A DNA stretch of 64,000 bases. Origin: Tubulanus polymorphus (taxonomy: Eukaryota; Nemertea; Palaeonemertea; Tubulaniformes; Tubulanidae). Made by a program: the position numbers and the translations under genes. The stretch covers positions 16,822,650-16,886,649 of the forward strand of contig NC_134026.1 in assembly GCF_964204645.1 (NCBI RefSeq), written 5' to 3'. This document shows positions 24,241 through 33,067 of this stretch, in pieces. Positions within the stretch are counted from its first letter, which is position 1, and the number at the start of each line of letters is the position of its first letter. Below the pieces are notes generated by a model that worked only from the letters and a program-made list of their open reading frames with translations, did not search any database and was not told where the DNA came from.

Positions 24241-24427
24241 CTTAAAATATTCACATATATATGAATAACATTTAAATCATTGAACTTCTAAAATCAATTT
24301 TAATAAAAAATATAGTATTAAAATGGAAGCAAATAAATACTACTGCCCAACATGTAATATCGATATAGACAAGTCTCAAAAAGCAAGACACAATAAAACT
24401 AGAACACATTTAGAGAATAAATTGAAA
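23825..24427. repeat. Left terminal inverted repeat of Polinton A
   Basis: Matches the reverse complement of 42639-43230. The left copy has one extra 11-bp CTATCGCTCCG unit near 24030. The match covers the palindromic terminus and continues through the first 105 bp of the polymerase coding sequence, so the left end carries a duplicate polymerase start. Confidence 0.93.
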
Positions 24428-24562
24428 CTAGAGTATTCAGAACAGTTAACAAAGGGAAAGAAATTTATTGAATTATGGAACACTGATCCAAATAATAAAC
24501 AATACGTTGAGGAATTTATTATCAAGGAATCGAAAGAACTTATCAAAAGCAGCGAGGAATGA
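24323..24562 (+). pseudogene. Chimeric ORF: polymerase N-terminus joined to HNH-gene tail
   Basis: The first 37 or so residues are identical to the polymerase N-terminus (zinc finger YYCPTCNIDID with a following His pair), because the terminal repeat extends into that gene. The remaining residues include KGKKFIELWNTD, which resembles KAKTFVELWNS at the end of the HNH protein just downstream. The ORF is therefore probably a recombination scar rather than a gene. It keeps the polymerase promoter region, so it might still be expressed as a small zinc-finger peptide. Confidence 0.7.
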
Positions 24563-24639
24563 AAAAGGATGACGTTGGTCGAAGAAATGGAAGAGGATTC
24601 TAAAATGTTAATCAATTTTAATAAAAATATGTATAATAA

Positions 24640-25308
24640 ATGGAGCCGGAACAACCACAAACTATAAATATTACAAATAACACTGGTGTTATAAACATAT
24701 ACTACAAAAAGTGTTCTAAATGTGAATTAGATAAATTAGCTTTAACAGAATTTAGTAAGCGTAAGATTAGCAAAGATGGTTTTCAAAATTGTTGTAAAAC
24801 TTGTGCTAAACTATATACCAAACAATACCGAGAAGATAATAGAGAAGCTTACAATGATTATATGACAGAATACATGAGAGAAAAATATAAAACAGATCTT
24901 AATTTTAGATTAAAACAATGTTTACGGTCTAGATTAACGCAATTATTCAGTAAAGACAGTAACTCATACACATTATCTAATCTATTGGGTTGTTCAGATG
25001 AATTTCTCAAATCATGGATAATATATCAATTCGACGATAAAATGAATATAGATAATTATGGTGAATACTTTCATATTGATCACGTGTTGCCGATTTCTAA
25101 ATTTGACATGAATGATGAATACAATAAAAAACTTATTTGGAACTGGAGAAATTTAAGGCCTTTAGAAAAGAAGGAAAACATTATTAAATCCAATAAACTA
25201 GATTTACAGTTATATTTAGATCAACTGGATAAAGCAAAGACATTTGTTGAATTATGGAATAGTATTTCACAGAATCAACCGCATTCTGAGGTTTTGATTA
25301 GTGGTTAG
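24640..25308 (+). CDS. HNH endonuclease-like protein
   Basis: 222 aa. The N-terminal part has a Cys4 zinc-binding segment (CSKCELDKLAL...CCKTCAKLYTKQY), as often precedes viral HNH nucleases. The C-terminal part has the HNH core: YFHIDHVLPISKF supplies the first His pair, the Asn lies in NWRNLRPLEKKEN, and IIKSNK closes the fold. Predicted to be a metal-dependent DNA nuclease. In large DNA viruses and phages such genes often act as free-standing homing nucleases; that role here is inference. It lies just inside the left terminal repeat, starts in a TAATAAATGG context, and has no counterpart in the visible part of Polinton B. Confidence 0.8.
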   Translation: MEPEQPQTINITNNTGVINIYYKKCSKCELDKLALTEFSKRKISKDGFQNCCKTCAKLYTKQYREDNREAYNDYMTEYMREKYKTDLNFRLKQCLRSRLTQLFSKDSNSYTLSNLLGCSDEFLKSWIIYQFDDKMNIDNYGEYFHIDHVLPISKFDMNDEYNKKLIWNWRNLRPLEKKENIIKSNKLDLQLYLDQLDKAKTFVELWNSISQNQPHSEVLISG

Positions 25309-25653
25309 AAAGCTGGCAATTCTATTTGAGCTTTGTATGTATATAATACATAGCTTTTGCTTACTACTAAAACATATGTTGCCAAATATATCTTGTTTTC
25401 AATTCTAAATTAATTAACTTCATCATAAAGAACATCTGTGCAGAAGTAATTAGTTTGGTCGAACGTGCGCCACGTCGGCAGTTAGAAATCAACTTTCACA
25501 TACATAGTACGTATTGGATATTCTCTCTCAAAACACAGTTTACAGTTCTAAATCTAAATGTAAGTACCGTTTTTTGTAGTTATTATGAAGTAGGGAAACC
25601 TTTAAACATATTTAAGTACAGTAATTCATTTTCACAACATCTTTTAGATTAAA
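25309..25653. other. Intergenic spacer in Polinton A
   Basis: AT-rich, with no convincing ORF. The segment at 25440-25560 is less AT-rich than its surroundings. It leads into the TAAAATGG start of the next gene. Confidence 0.5.
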
Positions 25654-26382
25654 ATGGAATACAGAGATCAACCAGAAATTCCAAGTCAACCAACGGATGA
25701 GGAACCAGAAACGATAGATAGTGAAACTCAGGAATCAATAGAAATGGAGGATGAAACTCTCGTAATTGACGAACAAACTTCACAAACATTACAAGAACAT
25801 TTGGACTATCATCAAGAAATGGTGAAAATTCTGAGTGATGTAATACATAATAAACAATTACCGCGCGAATTACAATTACCAAAATTACCAGCAACGCGAC
25901 TCAAATTGCTGTTGGGGCTCAAAGAATCGAAAACAAAGAAAATGAGTGGAGAAGAGTTGAACGAGTTTTTAAAATCTAAATTAATCATTGACACAGGACA
26001 TTTAAACTTTCCGGAAATACAAAGTGTAGAAGTTATTTCATTTGCTGAAATTACTGATATCTTAAAAAAAAGTTATAAAACCATATTAAATAGAAAAGCA
26101 AATCACCTATGGGACCACATCATTTTCGGGGGTTATCTAAATATAGGGTTTTCAATGTTTGATAAAGAAACTGAGGGGATTTCTTGGGGACTGTGGGTTA
26201 AAAAGAACATAGATATCAGTGCTGGTTTTGAAAGAAAACTGAGAAGAGTAGGTAGATTAATAAAATACGAAAAATTCAAAATATTAGGATTAGCATTTAG
26301 TGAAGTAGTCAGATATTTACCAGAAATTGAAGAAATGATTGGAAACAATCCAGTAATTAAAGAATTCTGGACAAAATTATAA
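25654..26382 (+). CDS. Polinton A protein of unknown function (242 aa)
   Basis: I do not recognise this family with certainty. The first 50 residues are acidic and Gln/Glu/Thr-rich. A basic, Leu-rich middle follows (LPKLPATRLKLLLGL). The C-terminal 100 residues are compact, with ISWGLWVKKNIDISAGFERKL split by helices and LGLAFSEVVRYLPEI, a pattern reminiscent of small helical DNA-binding domains of phage regulators. It starts TTAAAATGG like the polymerase. It has no counterpart in the visible part of Polinton B. Confidence 0.6.
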   Translation: MEYRDQPEIPSQPTDEEPETIDSETQESIEMEDETLVIDEQTSQTLQEHLDYHQEMVKILSDVIHNKQLPRELQLPKLPATRLKLLLGLKESKTKKMSGEELNEFLKSKLIIDTGHLNFPEIQSVEVISFAEITDILKKSYKTILNRKANHLWDHIIFGGYLNIGFSMFDKETEGISWGLWVKKNIDISAGFERKLRRVGRLIKYEKFKILGLAFSEVVRYLPEIEEMIGNNPVIKEFWTKL

Positions 26383-26470
26383 ATTATAACACTGAAGGTC
26401 TTTATAATATAGATATCAAAAAATGTTGTATATATCTGTTTTAATATTGTATTGTTTACTGTTAACTAAG

Positions 26471-26744
26471 TATTACGCAATAACCGGTCCGATTGAACCG
26501 CTTTTCTATTGTTCTCCATTGTTCTACTATTGATCGTTGTTAATGGCGGCGGTTGTTCTGTATTGATTGTTTACTGTTAACTAAGTATTGCGCAATAACC
26601 GGTCCTATTGGACCGCATTTCTATTGTTCTCCATTGTTCTATTATTGATCGTTGTTAGAATAAAAATATAACTGTGTATTGCGCAATAACCGGTCCGATT
26701 GGACCGCATTTCTATTGTTCTCCATTGTTCTATTATCGATCGCT
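26471..26744. repeat. Three direct repeats with CCGGTCC palindromes
   Basis: Copies at 26471-26540, 26587-26656 and 26677-26744 share CGCAATAACCGGTCC, a GGACCGC-like partner, TTTCTATTGTTCTCC and ATTGTTCTA..GATCG. They are more GC-rich than the rest of the element and sit in a gene-free gap, so they are candidate binding sites (replication or regulation). Function is not established. Confidence 0.75.
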
Positions 26745-26834
26745 AAAATGTGTATAATAAATATATCTGTTTATGAAATAGTATTTCCACCAGTCGTTTC
26801 TTTGAATTTATTTTCAGTTTTAGGATTTATTATC

Positions 26835-26907
26835 GAGAATCCGAAATGACTTATCTGGACAGTTATAATTACTGCTCCTATAGATAAACAATAGTAGTGA
26901 GATAATC
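26835..26907. promoter_or_regulatory. Conserved intergenic block shared with Polinton B
   Basis: Reads AGAATCCGAAATGACTTATC, GGACA, then TAGATAAACAATAGTAGTGA and GATA. The same block is present at 47427-47495 in B and, with a deletion, at 21893-21955. Surrounding non-coding DNA is not conserved between A and B, so this stretch appears constrained. It overlaps a 60-codon minus-strand ORF (26771-26953, hydrophobic). The B copy of that reading has a stop, so a DNA or RNA signal is more likely than a peptide. Confidence 0.55.
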
Positions 26908-27153
26908 TAAATCCTAATTTAAATAAAATATAATAAAAAAACAATAACTTCAACTAGCTAGTGAATTCTATTATATTTTTAATACTTTCTTTTCAAAAGA
27001 GAATACTTTATATTTTGAATAGATTCAAATAGAAATTCTTTAAATTCAAATAGCTAGTATCAGTAGTCAATACTAGAATTCTTTAACTTTAACTATCTAG
27101 TATCATTTGAAGAATACTTATAATACTATTCTTATTAAATTTCTCTAATATAA

Positions 27154-27756
27154 ATGTCAAAGAAATCTAATAAGAATAATATTGATATTGAAAAGACATT
27201 AGATGATTTAGGTATTAGTGATAATAAAGATACAGTTGTAACTAATTCTACTCAAGTTAATAACAATATAGATTATGAATATTATTTATATTGTAAGCAT
27301 CATCTTGAATTATTAATTGCTGGCGGGAAATCTAAGGATTTCTTGGGAAAAATAATAACTTTTCAAGAACTAGACTCCATGAAACCAGATAAAGTAATAA
27401 AATATTTTAAGATTTATGAAGAAGCTCGATTAGCTAGAATAAATGATTCTATTTCAGATGGTATTGTCAAATGTTATTCAAAATTATGTAACCAGTTAAT
27501 ACCAATTGATGATGAAAATAAATTATATAATGATTTGAAAAATGACTATTTAGTTATGACTGAATTACAAAAATGGGTTGGATATGCTTCATTTCAATTA
27601 GGATCGGTTATGACATTGATTTCTACTGAAGTTATAACATTTTCGAACATCAAACCTATGGAATATAAATCAGGTAAGAACGAAACAGATATACTACAAC
27701 AAAACGTCGAAACAGAAAATGAATCAGAACAAAAATTAACTAAAATAAATGAGTGA
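27154..27756 (+). CDS. Conserved Polinton protein, 200 aa, unknown function
   Basis: Homologous to the minus-strand gene at 47934-48431 in B. Shared elements are IEKTLDDLGI, YEYYLYCKH, a central ELDTMK/ELDSMK motif, ARINDSISD, YSKLCN and NDYLVMTELQKW. It appears helical, soluble and without signal peptide. The C-terminal 35 residues, acidic and Glu/Lys-rich, are present in A but absent in B. It overlaps the next gene by 8 bp. Its position beside the integrase and ATPase in both elements suggests a function linked to packaging or integration; that is inference. Confidence 0.75.
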   Translation: MSKKSNKNNIDIEKTLDDLGISDNKDTVVTNSTQVNNNIDYEYYLYCKHHLELLIAGGKSKDFLGKIITFQELDSMKPDKVIKYFKIYEEARLARINDSISDGIVKCYSKLCNQLIPIDDENKLYNDLKNDYLVMTELQKWVGYASFQLGSVMTLISTEVITFSNIKPMEYKSGKNETDILQQNVETENESEQKLTKINE

Positions 27757-28144
27757 TGGAGTTAAGAAAAAGGCTAGATCCGAGAAACAAATTAAATGGG
27801 CAAGAGAATTAGGTAAAAGATCTTCAGAATTAAAAAAAGCTAAGAAAAAGAAATTAACTGATATAAATGAATCACAGAAATTATCTGATGGTGCCGTACA
27901 GCACCCACACGGTGGTATTGATTCAAATGATAATCCATCTAATTCTTCTAATGCTGGAAGTAATTATAAATTATATATTACAATTGGATTAGTAACAGTT
28001 ATTATATTATCCGGTGTAATATATAAATCAAAATTCAAATCTGATGATAAAGATGATTCCAATGACAATAAACCTATCATACCCGAAAATAAGTCAAATC
28101 ATAAAGTCATTGAAACTAAATCTAAAATATTATTAATGGATTAA
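27749..28144 (+). CDS. Small single-pass membrane protein
   Basis: 131 aa. The N-terminus is strongly basic (KKKARSEKQIKWARELGKR). A linker is followed by one transmembrane segment (LYITIGLVTVIILSGVIY) and a charged C-terminal tail. It is homologous to 47512-47892 in B, which has the same order of basic region, linker and membrane segment. It overlaps the preceding gene by 8 bp and starts at a TAAATG string. Probably a virion or membrane-associated accessory protein. Confidence 0.75.
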   Translation: MSDGVKKKARSEKQIKWARELGKRSSELKKAKKKKLTDINESQKLSDGAVQHPHGGIDSNDNPSNSSNAGSNYKLYITIGLVTVIILSGVIYKSKFKSDDKDDSNDNKPIIPENKSNHKVIETKSKILLMD

Positions 28145-28147
28145 AAT

Positions 28148-29236
28148 ATGATGAAAAAAGAACAATATTTAAGAGAGTTATATTATAACCCAGAAAGTGA
28201 AGTATCATATTCAAGTGTTTCGGAATTATGGGATAAAATTAAATCTGATAAAGAAAAAATAAAATATAGTGAATTAAAATCATGGTTACAAAATCAACCC
28301 ACATATCAAATTCATAAAAAGATGGATAAAAAATATTTAACAAGAAAAGTAATGGTTTCATATATTGACCAGCAATGGCAAGCAGATTTAATTGACATGA
28401 AGAACTTAGAGGAATACAACAAAGGATATTTCTGGATACTGAATGTTATAGATATATTCAGTAGATACGCATGGAGTATCCCGATTAAAAATAAAACTGG
28501 TATAGAAGTTACAAATGCTTTTAAATCTATATTTAAAGAAGCTATCCCAGATAAAATACAATTTGATGAAGGTAAGGAATTTTATAACAAACATTTTAAA
28601 AAACTATTAACTGATAACGATGTAGAATATTTTTCAACACATTCAGATAAAAAAGCATCTGTTATAGAAAGATTTAATAAAACATTGAAAACTAGAATGT
28701 GGAAATATTTCACCGCTAATGAAACATATAAATATATCGATGTGTTAGATGATTTAGTGAAAGGTTATAATAATTCTAAACATAGTTCTATAAATATGAA
28801 ACCCATACAAGCTAGAAAAGAAGAAAATTCAGAAATAGTTTGGAATAATTTATATGGAGCATTTGTTACACATGATTTTGGAGAACCTAAATTTAAAATA
28901 GGACAACATGTTAGAATTTCTAAATATCGAAAAACATTTTATAAAGGTTATACCCCTAGTTTTACTGAAGAAATATTCAAGATTAAAAAGATAATATTAA
29001 CTAAACCTTTTGTTTATAAATTAGAAGATTTAAAAGATGAAGAAATATTAGGTTATTTTTATGAACAAGAATTATCATTAGTACCAAATCCAGATGAAAT
29101 AGAATACAAAATAGAAAAAGTATTGAAAACAAAAACTCTTAAAGGAAAAAAGTATTCTTTGGTGAAATATAAAGGATACGATGATAAATTTAATGAATGG
29201 ATTTTATCTAGTAAAATTAAAAGAATAAATGAATAA
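28148..29236 (+). CDS. Retroviral-type integrase with C-terminal chromodomain
   Basis: 362 aa. The DDE core is complete: WQADLIDM gives the first Asp, IQFDEGKEFYN the second and SVIERFNKTLK the Glu. NVIDIFSRYAW is a family signature. The C-terminal 50 residues form a chromodomain (YKIEKVLKTK, YSLVKYKGYDDKFNEWI). It would catalyse insertion of the element ends with a 6-bp stagger, consistent with the observed GATTTA duplication. The chromodomain probably tethers it to modified histones. It overlaps the ATPase gene by 8 bp. A broken homolog is at 49345-50396. Confidence 0.95.
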   Translation: MMKKEQYLRELYYNPESEVSYSSVSELWDKIKSDKEKIKYSELKSWLQNQPTYQIHKKMDKKYLTRKVMVSYIDQQWQADLIDMKNLEEYNKGYFWILNVIDIFSRYAWSIPIKNKTGIEVTNAFKSIFKEAIPDKIQFDEGKEFYNKHFKKLLTDNDVEYFSTHSDKKASVIERFNKTLKTRMWKYFTANETYKYIDVLDDLVKGYNNSKHSSINMKPIQARKEENSEIVWNNLYGAFVTHDFGEPKFKIGQHVRISKYRKTFYKGYTPSFTEEIFKIKKIILTKPFVYKLEDLKDEEILGYFYEQELSLVPNPDEIEYKIEKVLKTKTLKGKKYSLVKYKGYDDKFNEWILSSKIKRINE

Positions 29237-29816
29237 ACATTTATTTATATTTGAACCACATAATATGTTAGTTACTGGAGTTACAAATTGTGGTAAAACA
29301 CATTTCATATTAGATTTGTTAGAAACTATTTATAAAAATCATTTTGATAATATAATATTATTCTGTCCTACTTATGAAATGAATAAAACATATAATAGAG
29401 ATATAGTTAAGATAAAAAAGTTTATTATATTAGATCCTAAAACAGTAAAAGAAAATTTAGATAATTGTATAAAAATTGTATTAGATATTTATAAAGGATC
29501 TAATACATTATTTATTATTGATGATTGCGCAAATTTACATGATTCTAAAATTAGAGAAAGTGAGTTATGTTATTTAGCTTTCTCTGGTAGACATTTTGGG
29601 ATAACATGGGTTTTAAATCAAAAATATAATTCAATTGTTAAAGATTTTAGAGAGAATATAAGATTTCTAGTTTTATTTTATAACAAAGATAAAAAATCTA
29701 TGCAACAATCATTGGAAGAAAATCAAATTATACCTACTGAATTACATGATGAATATATGAATAAATTAAAGAATAATAAAGGTTCAAAATTACTTGAGAT
29801 TACAATTTCCATATGA
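29229..29816 (+). CDS. A32/FtsK-HerA-type DNA packaging ATPase
   Basis: 195 aa. The Walker A motif is TGVTNCGKTHFIL near the N-terminus, Walker B is TLFIIDDCANL, and the sensor region is FSGRHFGITWVLNQKY. The length fits the compact ATPases of Polintons and virophages. It would pump the element DNA into capsids. It lies immediately downstream of the integrase. The B homolog (48741-49344) has a stop codon at the residue after Walker B. Confidence 0.92.
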   Translation: MNKHLFIFEPHNMLVTGVTNCGKTHFILDLLETIYKNHFDNIILFCPTYEMNKTYNRDIVKIKKFIILDPKTVKENLDNCIKIVLDIYKGSNTLFIIDDCANLHDSKIRESELCYLAFSGRHFGITWVLNQKYNSIVKDFRENIRFLVLFYNKDKKSMQQSLEENQIIPTELHDEYMNKLKNNKGSKLLEITISI

Positions 29817-30459
29817 ATATAAATTTATAAAATAACTATTTGTATACCTATGTATTAGATACCCTAATACCTAATACCCTAATGTCTTTATTATCTTTAG
29901 TACTTTAGTACTTTTAGTACATAAAGAATAAATCTTTATTTTATTAATACTTTAAAAATAAAATAGAACTACTAAACTACTAAAGATAATAAAGACATAA
30001 CAAACACCATAGATTTATCATTACTGAATCAAATATATATAATAAATCTGTAAGATAAATAAATTTATGATATTTATTATATCTATATGTCTTTATTATC
30101 TTTAGTAGGTTTAGTACTTTTAGTATATAACGAATAAATCTTTATTTAATTAGTACTTAGAAAAATAAATATATAAATAATTTTTATAAATGATAAATTT
30201 ATGATATATATAATAAATATGTGTGATAAATAGATTTAATTATTGAAACAGTAATATATAAAATCCATCAGATGAATAAATATAATTATTGAAACAGTGT
30301 TATATATATATTTATGTCTTTATTATCTTTAGTAGTTTAGTAGTTTTAAAAATAATTTTATTCACTACAAATAAAATAAAGATTTATTCTTTATGTACTA
30401 AAACTACTAAACTACTAAAGACAATAAAGACACAAAGGGTATTATATTCATATTTTAAA
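29817..30459. terminator. Convergent intergenic region full of inverted repeats
   Basis: Located between the 3' ends of the ATPase (plus) and the zinc-finger gene (minus). ATGTCTTTATTATCTTTAGT occurs at about 29880, 30089 and 30314. Its complement ACTAAAGATAATAAAGACAT occurs at about 29980 and, with one change, at 30410. Long AT-rich hairpins can form in several combinations. A role as bidirectional 3'-end signal is inferred from position; a replication role is possible. Confidence 0.6.
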
Positions 30460-31635
30460 TTACTTTTCTGATTCTAATTCTGAAAACAATTTTCTCCATG
30501 CATCTCTTAATTCTTGTGATCTTCTTTCACCTAATAGTTTAAAATGATAACCATCAACCACATTCAAACCCTTAGCAAAGAATTCATAAGTTAAATAAAT
30601 ATATTGGTTTAATTTGTCTTCACTTATATTTTTATATTTATTTTTTGCTTCATTTCTTATTTTATTTATAACATCCCGTGAAAAATCTTCATAACTATAG
30701 TATTGAATTATTTCATCAAAGTTATCACTTTTATTATCATTAACAGCAACTTTTTTCAATTCTGTTAAAAAATCTATCCTTTTAAATTTGATGAAATAAT
30801 ATATGCCCCAATAATCAATTTTTAAAAGCGTCCGACCAGTTTCAATATCTGATAATACTTGTTTTGGATTATTTCTTACATAATCGATAAAAATTGATCT
30901 ATATAATTTCCTATGATCATTATTTTCGATATCAAAAAATGCACTTGGTACTCTATAAAGGATATTTAAATCAGCAGCTTTTATTGTATGTTCAAAAGAA
31001 TTAACATGTTTAATTCTATCTTTAGGTAATACAACAACATTACACTTTTCACATATATTTCTTTCTATATTATCCAAATGTATCTGTGTTAATTTATGCT
31101 TTGAAAAATTACTGCTACTTATATATTTATCACATTCTTCACAATATTTATCTTATTTAACATTATCATTATCAATTTCACTATCATTATCATTATTCTT
31201 ATTTTTCTTATGCTTGAGTGAATTAAGATGAGTTGCCCAATTCTTATAACTTTTATACTGTTTACATACGTCACAATATTTTTCATTTGTCTTTTTTGAT
31301 TCAATATCATATGTTGTAGAGGGTATATTATAAGATATATATCCTGTTTCATCTTCTATTTTATATTTAATATCATTCTTATTATCTATTTTAGGTTCAA
31401 TATTATTATCTATTTTAGGTTCAATATTATTATCTATTTTAGGTTCAATATTATTATCTATTTTAGGTTCAATATTATTATTACGTTCAATTAAATATTC
31501 TTTGTATTGATTTAATTCATTTAATAAAAATGTTCCAATATATTCATTTATTCTTTTATAAGGTATTACATAATACAAATCATCATTGATTTCTTTATCA
31601 GCTTTGATTCTTTCATATAGTTTACCTCCTTCCAT
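30460..31635 (-). pseudogene. Three-finger C2H2-type zinc protein with one in-frame stop
   Basis: Reading leftwards from 31635, a 160-codon ORF ends in TAA at 31153-31155. The same frame then continues without another stop to 30460. Before the stop is a finger (YCDVCKQYKSYKNWATHL). Directly after it comes a second finger (YCEECDKYISSSNFSKHK), then a third (ICEKCNVVVLP...H). The spacing of fingers supports one original protein of about 391 codons with a single nonsense change; two separate proteins remain possible because an ATG lies at 31077. A four-fold NNIEPKID repeat lies in the N-terminal part. It probably binds nucleic acid. Confidence 0.7.
31385..31482. repeat. 24-bp in-frame tandem repeat (NNIEPKID x4)
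   Basis: The unit AATATTATTATCTATTTTAG is part of a 24-bp period repeated four times inside the zinc-finger gene. It preserves the reading frame and encodes repeated NNIEPKID. Confidence 0.9.
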
Positions 31636-31667
31636 TTATTATATACATTTTTATTAAAGTTAAAATT

Positions 31668-32915
31668 TTAATACATAACACTATCTAATTGTGGATTTAC
31701 AATATTTGATTGCGCGTCAGATATAATATAAATGTGCATTTTAAAATTTTTGATTCCCTTTTTCTTTGTCATGAATAATTGTATTCCATCTTTAGTGTTT
31801 TGTAGTTTTTTTCCAGAACCATGTAATGAATTATCTTCAGTTGTTCTAAAATCTAACCATAATGCATATTTATTACCGGTATAATAATCAATTTGATTAA
31901 TGTTACAATTTTCAAATGATTTTACTTTTTCATTCATAAAATGTTTTTTAATTTCTACCCATTGATCTATCATTCTCATTCCTTGACAAAATATTTTATT
32001 CGCTATACCTTCGATTGTTATTTCTACTTTTGTTATTTCAGGATTATAATAATTGTCAACATTTATTGCACCATTAGTATATGTTCCAATGGTAAAAAAT
32101 ATTAATATACCTTTAATAGATCTTCTTGGGAAGTTAATATTCTCATTTATTATTTCATCATTTGCATTAATAGTTACAGTTTTAAATTTATCAATATAAT
32201 CATATAATAATGAAAATCCTTGATTGTATTGAGTTTGAATTGTTCTAGCAATATTTTCATCAGTTACTGTATCATATTCTAAACATATATTCGATAATTT
32301 ATAACTCATATCTTTATTAACGCTAGATAATACAATTTCATTTACAGGAGCAAATGTTATCTCAAATATAACATCTTCTTGAATTGCGTATTTATATAAA
32401 GGTGCATTATTATTTATCAATTCAAAGTCTAATGGAATTTTATATTTGCTTCCATATATACTTTTTATCAATTTATCTACATCATTTGTTAATATTGCGC
32501 TATTAGCTTCTGATCTTAATTTATTTTGGTTTTCTGATTGGATTCCTTGAAATATCATATTATTTCTGTTTTCTTTTGTTAACCATAAATCTTTATAATG
32601 CATAAATAAATTATAATCATCTAATGAGAAAACTGTTTCCGGACCAATCTTTATTGTTAACTTTTTAATCAAATATCTTCCAACATTATCAACAACATAA
32701 TTATTATTATTACCAATTACTTTTATATCAGCAGATAAATAAATACTGTTTGGAACATAAAAAGTATTTTGTGTTAATCGAGGGATTCTAACGTATAAAG
32801 TTTCATCGGGATTAATATTTGAAGGGTTATGAGTAATTATATGATGTGATCTTTCTGCTTTAATAGCATTAGATATTCTAGAAATCTTTGAAGGACTTAT
32901 ATAACTCCCACTCAT
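31668..32915 (-). CDS. Major capsid protein (double jelly-roll, hexon-like)
   Basis: 415 aa. Its size, its mostly beta composition and its context fit the Polinton major capsid protein. Family-like segments are the N-terminal NTFYVPNSIYLSADI and the strongly conserved VGRYLIKKLTIKIG followed by SLDDYNLFMHYKDLWLT, which is the most characteristic stretch in Polinton/adintovirus capsid proteins. There is no signal peptide or membrane segment. A near-identical homolog in B (50427-51674) carries two nonsense codons. The start ATG is in a TTTTTTTGTTAAATAAATGA context. Expected role: icosahedral capsid shell. Confidence 0.85.
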   Translation of the reverse strand: MSGSYISPSKISRISNAIKAERSHHIITHNPSNINPDETLYVRIPRLTQNTFYVPNSIYLSADIKVIGNNNNYVVDNVGRYLIKKLTIKIGPETVFSLDDYNLFMHYKDLWLTKENRNNMIFQGIQSENQNKLRSEANSAILTNDVDKLIKSIYGSKYKIPLDFELINNNAPLYKYAIQEDVIFEITFAPVNEIVLSSVNKDMSYKLSNICLEYDTVTDENIARTIQTQYNQGFSLLYDYIDKFKTVTINANDEIINENINFPRRSIKGILIFFTIGTYTNGAINVDNYYNPEITKVEITIEGIANKIFCQGMRMIDQWVEIKKHFMNEKVKSFENCNINQIDYYTGNKYALWLDFRTTEDNSLHGSGKKLQNTKDGIQLFMTKKKGIKNFKMHIYIISDAQSNIVNPQLDSVMY

Positions 32916-32941
32916 TTATTTAACAAAAAAATTAATTATTT
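32916..32941 (-). promoter_or_regulatory. Late-promoter-like T-run plus TAAATG at the capsid gene
   Basis: On the coding strand the bases before the capsid gene read AATTTTTTTGTTAAATAAATG. A T-run of about seven is followed by 5-10 bases and TAAATG overlapping the start codon. The same arrangement precedes most genes of both Polintons and resembles the poxvirus late promoter TAAAT(G). Confidence 0.55.
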
Positions 32942-32954
32942 ATTTTTTTATATC

Positions 32955-33067
32955 ATGGTTTACTTGATATTTTTTGATATCATGGTTTACTTGATATTTT
33001 TTGATATCATGGTTTACTTGATATTTTTTGATATCATGGTTTACTTGATATTTTTTGATATCATATT
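32955..33067. repeat. 27-bp tandem repeat duplicating a gene's stop region
   Basis: Four copies of a 27-bp unit (TATCATGGTTTACTTGATAT plus TTTTTGA) lie at the 3' end of the coiled-coil gene. On the coding strand each copy spells the last seven codons, MISKNIK, and a TAA stop, so the repeat copies the end of the gene with its stop codon. The B homolog lacks it. Confidence 0.92.

Noticed and set aside
26771-26953. 60-codon hydrophobic minus-strand ORF in Polinton A as a gene
   Set aside because: The similar reading in B contains a stop codon. Conservation fits a DNA or RNA element at least as well.
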